Below are positions 6,166-9,929 of a DNA stretch of 9,929 nucleotides, piece by piece. Position numbers and translations under genes: made by a program. Location: positions 3,534 to 13,462 of the forward strand of contig JAOZSN010000079.1 of NCBI GenBank assembly GCA_029939635.1, in the 5' to 3' direction. Below the pieces are notes generated by a model that made no database searches, was not told the origin of the DNA, and was given only the letters and a program-made list of their open reading frames with translations. Source of the DNA: Deltaproteobacteria bacterium (GTDB lineage: Bacteria > Desulfobacterota > Desulfobulbia > Desulfobulbales > SURF-16). How positions within the stretch are numbered: position 1 is the first letter of the stretch; the number at the start of each line of letters is the position of its first letter.

Positions 6166-7329
6166 ATGGAGCAAAAATCACCTAAAGATATGACGTTTTT
6201 GATCGTCGATGACATGGACACCATGCGCCGTTCGGTGCGTGCTATGTTAAAGCTGATTAAATACGGCAAGAAGCTCTACGAGGCTCCCCACGGCAAAGAG
6301 GCCTGGAATATGCTCTCTCGAGGTGTTGTCAGGGTGGATTTTGTCATCTGCGATTACTCTATGCCCCATATGACTGGTACCGAGCTGCTCCATAAAATTC
6401 GGTCCTCCAAAAAGTTGCGTGATATTCCTTTTTTGATGATCACTGCTGATGCCAATAAAGAGGTGGTGGCTGAGGCCGCAGAGCATGATGTGGATGCCTA
6501 TCTTGCCAAACCCTTTGTTACAGCCTCCCTTGAGACTAAAATTGATGAGCTTCTCAGCAATATGTACAACCCTGATAAGGCCTCCAGTCTGCTCAGGGCC
6601 AGTCGGGATGCCTGTGAGGCAGGTGATATCAAGGGGGCTATTAAGCTGGCCTTGGGTGCCTGTAAGGCCAATCCAAGACTGTCGCGACCTTATCGTGAGT
6701 TAGGTCGCCTTTTTGTCATGAAGCGTGATACCAAAAGGGCCATTACGGCCTTTACGCGGGCCATTGATATGAATCGCCTTGATGTCACCAGCTACCATTA
6801 TCTGGGGCAGCTTCATTTTCATACCGGTGACTTGAATAAGGCGATAAATTTCTATACCAAGGCCATGGATATCAGCCCTCGGCAGTCAGAACGTGCCTTT
6901 GATTTTGTTAATCTATTGTTGAAGAAGCGGCAGTTTGTCGAGGCTGAAAAGATTTTGAAGATGATCCTTAAATATCATTATTCTGATCTGGGCACGTTGG
7001 AAAAAATTGCCACGCTAGCTTCAAAGAGTGGGTTTTATAAATTAGCCATCAAGTGTTACCGCAAGATTTTAAAATATGTGCCAGACAAGATTGCTATTCG
7101 CAAATGCTTAGGTATTGCCCTGCATCAACAGGGGCAGCATAGTGAGGCAGCCAGGGAGTTGGAAAAGGCCGCAGAAAAATTTAACCATGATTTGCCCTTA
7201 TTGCTTATCCTGGCCCAGACCTATCTTGATATGGGTATGTTCATTCGTGCAGATAAGTGGGCTGTAGCAGCTATCCGTATAGATTCTGATAATAGAGAAG
7301 CCAAGAAAATTCTTGCCCAATGCTCGTAG
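6166..7329 (+). CDS. Response regulator with C-terminal TPR array
   Basis: The 387-residue product begins with a complete receiver domain (about 8-130): acidic pair Asp15-Asp16 in LIVDDMD, phospho-acceptor Asp63 in VICDYSMPHMTG, switch Thr93 in LMITADA, and Lys115 in LAKPF. From about residue 137 to the end there are roughly seven tetratricopeptide-type helical pairs, for example GDLNKAINFYTKAMDISP near 221-238. There is no DNA-binding or enzymatic output domain, so output is probably by protein-protein contact. A similar receiver-TPR layout is known in proteins such as Vibrio VieB, but orthology is not claimed. It starts 28 nt after the kinase gene, and AGGGA at 6146-6150 is an unusually distant ribosome binding site. 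The kinase is the likely phosphodonor, and the next gene, also helical-repeat rich, is a plausible partner. Confidence 0.92.
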   Translation: MEQKSPKDMTFLIVDDMDTMRRSVRAMLKLIKYGKKLYEAPHGKEAWNMLSRGVVRVDFVICDYSMPHMTGTELLHKIRSSKKLRDIPFLMITADANKEVVAEAAEHDVDAYLAKPFVTASLETKIDELLSNMYNPDKASSLLRASRDACEAGDIKGAIKLALGACKANPRLSRPYRELGRLFVMKRDTKRAITAFTRAIDMNRLDVTSYHYLGQLHFHTGDLNKAINFYTKAMDISPRQSERAFDFVNLLLKKRQFVEAEKILKMILKYHYSDLGTLEKIATLASKSGFYKLAIKCYRKILKYVPDKIAIRKCLGIALHQQGQHSEAARELEKAAEKFNHDLPLLLILAQTYLDMGMFIRADKWAVAAIRIDSDNREAKKILAQCS

Positions 7330-7413
7330 GTTCATTTGTTGTAGGCCATACTTTGCAAACCACAGCCTTGCGTTGTGACCCTCAAAAAAAATATAGGTAC
7401 CCTCACACATTTT

Positions 7414-9504
7414 ATGGCTACGAATCCAACCATCCTCCTCATAATTCGTACTCTCTCCTCCCAGGGAGAGAAGATTCTTGGCACCCGTTGGTTGCCCTTT
7501 GTTGATTTTCTACGTGGTCAATTAGCTGGTGTTGGGCGAGAGGCAAAGGGTAGTTCAGACAAGTTATTGCTGTACGGGTTTGCTGATATCTCTACCGCAG
7601 TTACCAGCCTGCTTGATGTTCTGGAGAGGAGTAAGGATGAGCATAGTTGGCAAGCCAGCAGTGGGTCTGTGCCGTTGCAGATTATTTTAGATTTAGCCGC
7701 ATCGAGCCTGCGTTATCAGGAGATGGAGGGTTGGGCTGAATTAGAGCATGAGGCAGTATATATTAGTGCAGGCTTGCGAGATCAGTGGCAGAGCCTAAGT
7801 GCTAAGGCCGCAGCTTTGCCTGACCATGAACTCACCCCTTTCAATAATGAATTTAGTCAGCTCATTTTTGTAGAGCATGATCTGGGTAAAAGGGAGAAAT
7901 TACTGGCCTACCGCTCGTTGCCTATCTTAGGCGATGGTACCGAATGTTTCTTCTGCGCTATGACTGACCATCATCCCTCTGCCTGTCCGTGCCGCAGCCT
8001 GACCATGGCTTCGTGGGCCTTGGCCGATATTGGTTATCTTGACTTTGCCGAGATTAACGATCTCTATAAGGAGGTCTTTCCCCTTGATCCTGCCCTGGTG
8101 GCTGAATTGGCGCAAGGGGTGAAAACAGCAGATTTGCGGCGTAATCATAAACTGTTAACTGTTGTTACCTATTTTGATCTTTTTGCGGTGTTTCAGCCTC
8201 GATTTTTATGGAATTTTGTCTTTACCTCCCACTCTAAGTGGGATGCCATCTATGCAGGGGGGAAGCTGGTTTTTGATAATCGCAACCTTCATATGGGTCT
8301 GGACTGTTTACGGGTGGGCCAGTATGAACAGGCTGAAACCCTCCTCCATAACGAGAGCAAGAGGAAGGATGGGAATTATTTTGCCGCCAACATCGCCCTG
8401 GCTTTTTGGTCACTGGAGCAGAATCGGCATAGTGACATGGGACGTTACCTGGAAGAGGCACGTAACCTGGCCCATCGTTCCAATGAGCTTGTCTATGTTA
8501 ATATTCTGTTATCACGGTTTTACGAGGAGCAGAAGGATTACTGGAATGCCAAGGAGGCAGTTAATAATGCCTTGAAGGCAGATTATGATTGCCTTGATGT
8601 ACAATATCGCCGTCTGCAGTTGGCTGTGCGGGAAGGCCTTAATGAGCGGGAATCCAGGTATCTGCGCAGCCTGGTGGCTGGTCAGCAGGATTTCTTTATT
8701 AAGGTTTTGTTAGATCCATTGCTGCTGCCTATTCAGGGCATGGTGGAAGATGTGTTGCTCAAGCAGTATAAAATGCTCAATGTAGAAGCCAAAGAAAATC
8801 TGCAGGCCGCTCAAGGGGAGTTCAAGGCCCTGGAAATCTGGATGGATAAGAATGACCGCCAGATTAAGGAAAACAAGGCCAGCCTGGAGAAGCTTGCCGG
8901 GCAATTGCAGCACCAGGGATATTACGATATTCTTGATGTCTCTGAGCGCAGTAAGGGAATTTTCACCATCTGTAATCGTTTGCGTCGTGCCAAGGTGGAG
9001 CAGATTCAGGCAACCTTGGAAAGCCAAGCACAGCGCCTGAAATCGTACCAAATTTTTTGGAAGTCATATCAGTATAAGTCGATGTTTAAAGATTTTCAGA
9101 CCACGGTCTATGGGGCGAGCAAGAAAAATAAAGATGCCTTGGCATGTATCACCAGTGGTCAACCCAGCGATATCAGGCAGGGCACGAAGCTTATCAAGGA
9201 GTTAAATCGGCAAATGACCACCGCGCAGCATCTCTATGGCCGTCTTATCCTGGTTCATACCCTGTTGCGTGGCGCAACAATTTTTGCCAAAAAACTACTC
9301 ATCAGTGAAGGGGTGCTATTACTCTTGGTAGCGCTTTTTTTCCCCCTCATGGGTCTGGCTGCAGGAAACGATACCTCCATGGCCTGGGCTGCTGAGTTGG
9401 CTAAAAATGGGATACTGCTTCGAAAAAGTCTCCTTGTTACTGGGCTTTTTGTTGCCCCCACTATTGCTTTGTGTTGGGCTATGGCCGAGATGCAGAAGAA
9501 ATAG
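7414..9504 (+). CDS. Uncharacterised large protein with Cys/His cluster, TPR-like repeats, coiled coils and two C-terminal membrane helices
   Basis: I do not recognise a named family for this product of about 696 residues. Visible features, numbered from ATG 7414, are as follows. A helical N-terminal region precedes a compact Cys/His cluster (Cys178, Cys181, His186, His187, Cys191, Cys193, in ECFFCAMTDHHPSACPC), which suggests metal binding. TPR-like helices lie at about 292-430 (GLDCLRVGQYEQAETLL; YLEEARNLAHRSNELVYVNILLSRFYEEQKDY region). Charged coiled-coil segments lie at about 456-505 and 520-560. Two hydrophobic segments lie near the end (about 632-656 and 672-690), with the tail MAEMQKK. 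There is no N-terminal signal peptide, so the bulk is probably cytoplasmic and tail-anchored in the inner membrane. The gene lies 84 nt after the receiver-TPR gene on the same strand. A GTG at 7375 could give a longer form; neither start has a good ribosome binding site. A strong terminator follows. A role as the membrane partner of the upstream two-component pair is inference. Confidence 0.85.
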   Translation: MATNPTILLIIRTLSSQGEKILGTRWLPFVDFLRGQLAGVGREAKGSSDKLLLYGFADISTAVTSLLDVLERSKDEHSWQASSGSVPLQIILDLAASSLRYQEMEGWAELEHEAVYISAGLRDQWQSLSAKAAALPDHELTPFNNEFSQLIFVEHDLGKREKLLAYRSLPILGDGTECFFCAMTDHHPSACPCRSLTMASWALADIGYLDFAEINDLYKEVFPLDPALVAELAQGVKTADLRRNHKLLTVVTYFDLFAVFQPRFLWNFVFTSHSKWDAIYAGGKLVFDNRNLHMGLDCLRVGQYEQAETLLHNESKRKDGNYFAANIALAFWSLEQNRHSDMGRYLEEARNLAHRSNELVYVNILLSRFYEEQKDYWNAKEAVNNALKADYDCLDVQYRRLQLAVREGLNERESRYLRSLVAGQQDFFIKVLLDPLLLPIQGMVEDVLLKQYKMLNVEAKENLQAAQGEFKALEIWMDKNDRQIKENKASLEKLAGQLQHQGYYDILDVSERSKGIFTICNRLRRAKVEQIQATLESQAQRLKSYQIFWKSYQYKSMFKDFQTTVYGASKKNKDALACITSGQPSDIRQGTKLIKELNRQMTTAQHLYGRLILVHTLLRGATIFAKKLLISEGVLLLLVALFFPLMGLAAGNDTSMAWAAELAKNGILLRKSLLVTGLFVAPTIALCWAMAEMQKK

Positions 9505-9519
9505 GGTAGAGAGGAATAG

Positions 9520-9588
9520 AGCACAAGGAGCATAAAAAAAGGCCGATTCGGAATTTCCGAATCGGCCTTTTTTTATGCTCCTTGTGCT
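9520..9588. terminator. Bidirectional intrinsic terminator between convergent genes
   Basis: Two perfect 32-bp inverted arms (9520-9551 and 9557-9588) flank the 5-nt loop AATTT. The inner stem is GC-rich (GGCCGATTCGG and its complement) and is bounded by seven A on the left and seven T on the right, giving a U-tract on either strand. Beyond these tracts the complementarity continues through CATAAAAAAA on the left arm and TTTTTTTATG on the right, with AGCACAAGGAG outside. It ends transcription of the large membrane-protein gene from the left and of the beta-barrel gene from the right. Confidence 0.95.
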
Positions 9589-9608
9589 ACTTCTGAAAAA
9601 GATACTAC

Positions 9609-9929
9609 CTAAAAACGGACATCCATCAGGAAGTAAATGTTTTCCATTTCTGTATTACTGTCGGCGGGTACACCTGTGGGCATGCCTGAACGAGTATATT
9701 TATAGTCGATATAGGTATAACCGGTTCGGAAGAAAAGATTTCTGCTGGCTGGCTGAATATAATAGACTTCATAGGCATCGCCACGGGTGGCAAGTTTATT
9801 ATATAGCTCTACGCTGCCACTGGTCATGGAGCAATGGTATTTGCTGCCATGATTATATTCAAAACCGATTTTCGGGTAGAGCATAGCCTGAACAGGGATC
9901 TTGTAGCGAAAACCTGTTAAGATAGACCA
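9609..9929 (-). CDS. Outer-membrane beta-barrel protein (DUF3373-like), C-terminal fragment
   Basis: The frame is open from the right window edge to a TAG at 9609-9611, giving the last 106 residues of a protein whose start lies outside the window. An internal ATG at 9884 is not the true start, because the frame continues upstream without a stop (FRYKIPVQA precedes it). The sequence alternates aromatic and polar residues as in beta-strands (KIGFEYNHGSKYHC, LFFRTGYTYIDYKYTRSG) and ends in a terminal phenylalanine (YFLMDVRF), the usual signal for outer-membrane barrel assembly. The segment LYNKLATRGDAYEVYYIQP recalls the C-terminal part of DUF3373 proteins, porin-like proteins found in Desulfobacterota and Campylobacterota. 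I recognise it from memory and cannot confirm it here. It converges on the signalling cluster and shares the bidirectional terminator 20 nt beyond its stop. Confidence 0.75.
   Translation of the reverse strand, partial: WSILTGFRYKIPVQAMLYPKIGFEYNHGSKYHCSMTSGSVELYNKLATRGDAYEVYYIQPASRNLFFRTGYTYIDYKYTRSGMPTGVPADSNTEMENIYFLMDVRF

Noticed and set aside
7375..7413. GTG at 7375 as the start of the large membrane-protein gene
   Set aside because: It cannot be excluded, but there is no Shine-Dalgarno. ATG 7414 gives a more usual start, so the shorter form was preferred.
8162..8575. 137-residue plus-strand frame inside the large membrane-protein gene
   Set aside because: It lies in another frame of a clear 2-kb coding region, with a Trp/Ile/Met-rich composition typical of an out-of-frame translation.

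Overview
The window looks like chromosomal DNA from a Gram-negative bacterium. I favour a sulfate reducer of the Desulfobacterota (Desulfobulbales, Desulfotalea-like). The reasons are a moderate GC content, a back-to-back guaB-guaA pair, stand-alone GAF kinase and receiver-TPR genes, and a C-terminal porin-like fragment resembling the DUF3373 outer-membrane family. This placement is an inference from gene content and style, not from a marker gene.

Layout, left to right. At the left edge, on the minus strand, lies the N-terminal part of a YciO/YrdC/Sua5-family gene. It is interrupted by an in-frame stop at 23-25, and homology appears to continue past that stop to the window edge. A plus-strand intrinsic terminator (321-353) and a promoter with a 12-bp palindrome over its -35 region precede guaB. 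guaB (459-1910, IMP dehydrogenase) and guaA (2022-3572, GMP synthase) together convert IMP to XMP and then to GMP. One base after the guaA stop sits a 127-bp nested palindromic element, followed by about 180 bp of AT-rich DNA with only fragmentary reading frames.

The next gene (3884-4663) encodes a NYN/LabA-like nuclease-fold domain fused to a cold-shock-type OB fold, which suggests an RNA-directed enzyme. It is followed by a short REP-like hairpin (4698-4721).

The right half holds a co-directional cluster of three genes. The first is a soluble GAF-HisKA-HATPase histidine kinase (4878-6137). The second is a receiver-domain protein with a C-terminal array of TPRs (6166-7329). The third is a large unrecognised protein with a Cys/His cluster, TPR-like helices, coiled coils and two C-terminal membrane helices (7414-9504). 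The arrangement suggests a phosphorelay whose output is protein-protein interaction rather than DNA binding, possibly ending at a membrane-anchored partner. A 69-bp, near-perfect bidirectional terminator separates this cluster from a convergent minus-strand gene. That gene, which runs off the right edge, encodes the C-terminal end of an outer-membrane beta-barrel.

The most interesting items are the three-gene signalling module with its uncharacterised membrane protein, the nested palindrome after guaA, the NYN-cold-shock fusion, and the interrupted yciO-like gene.
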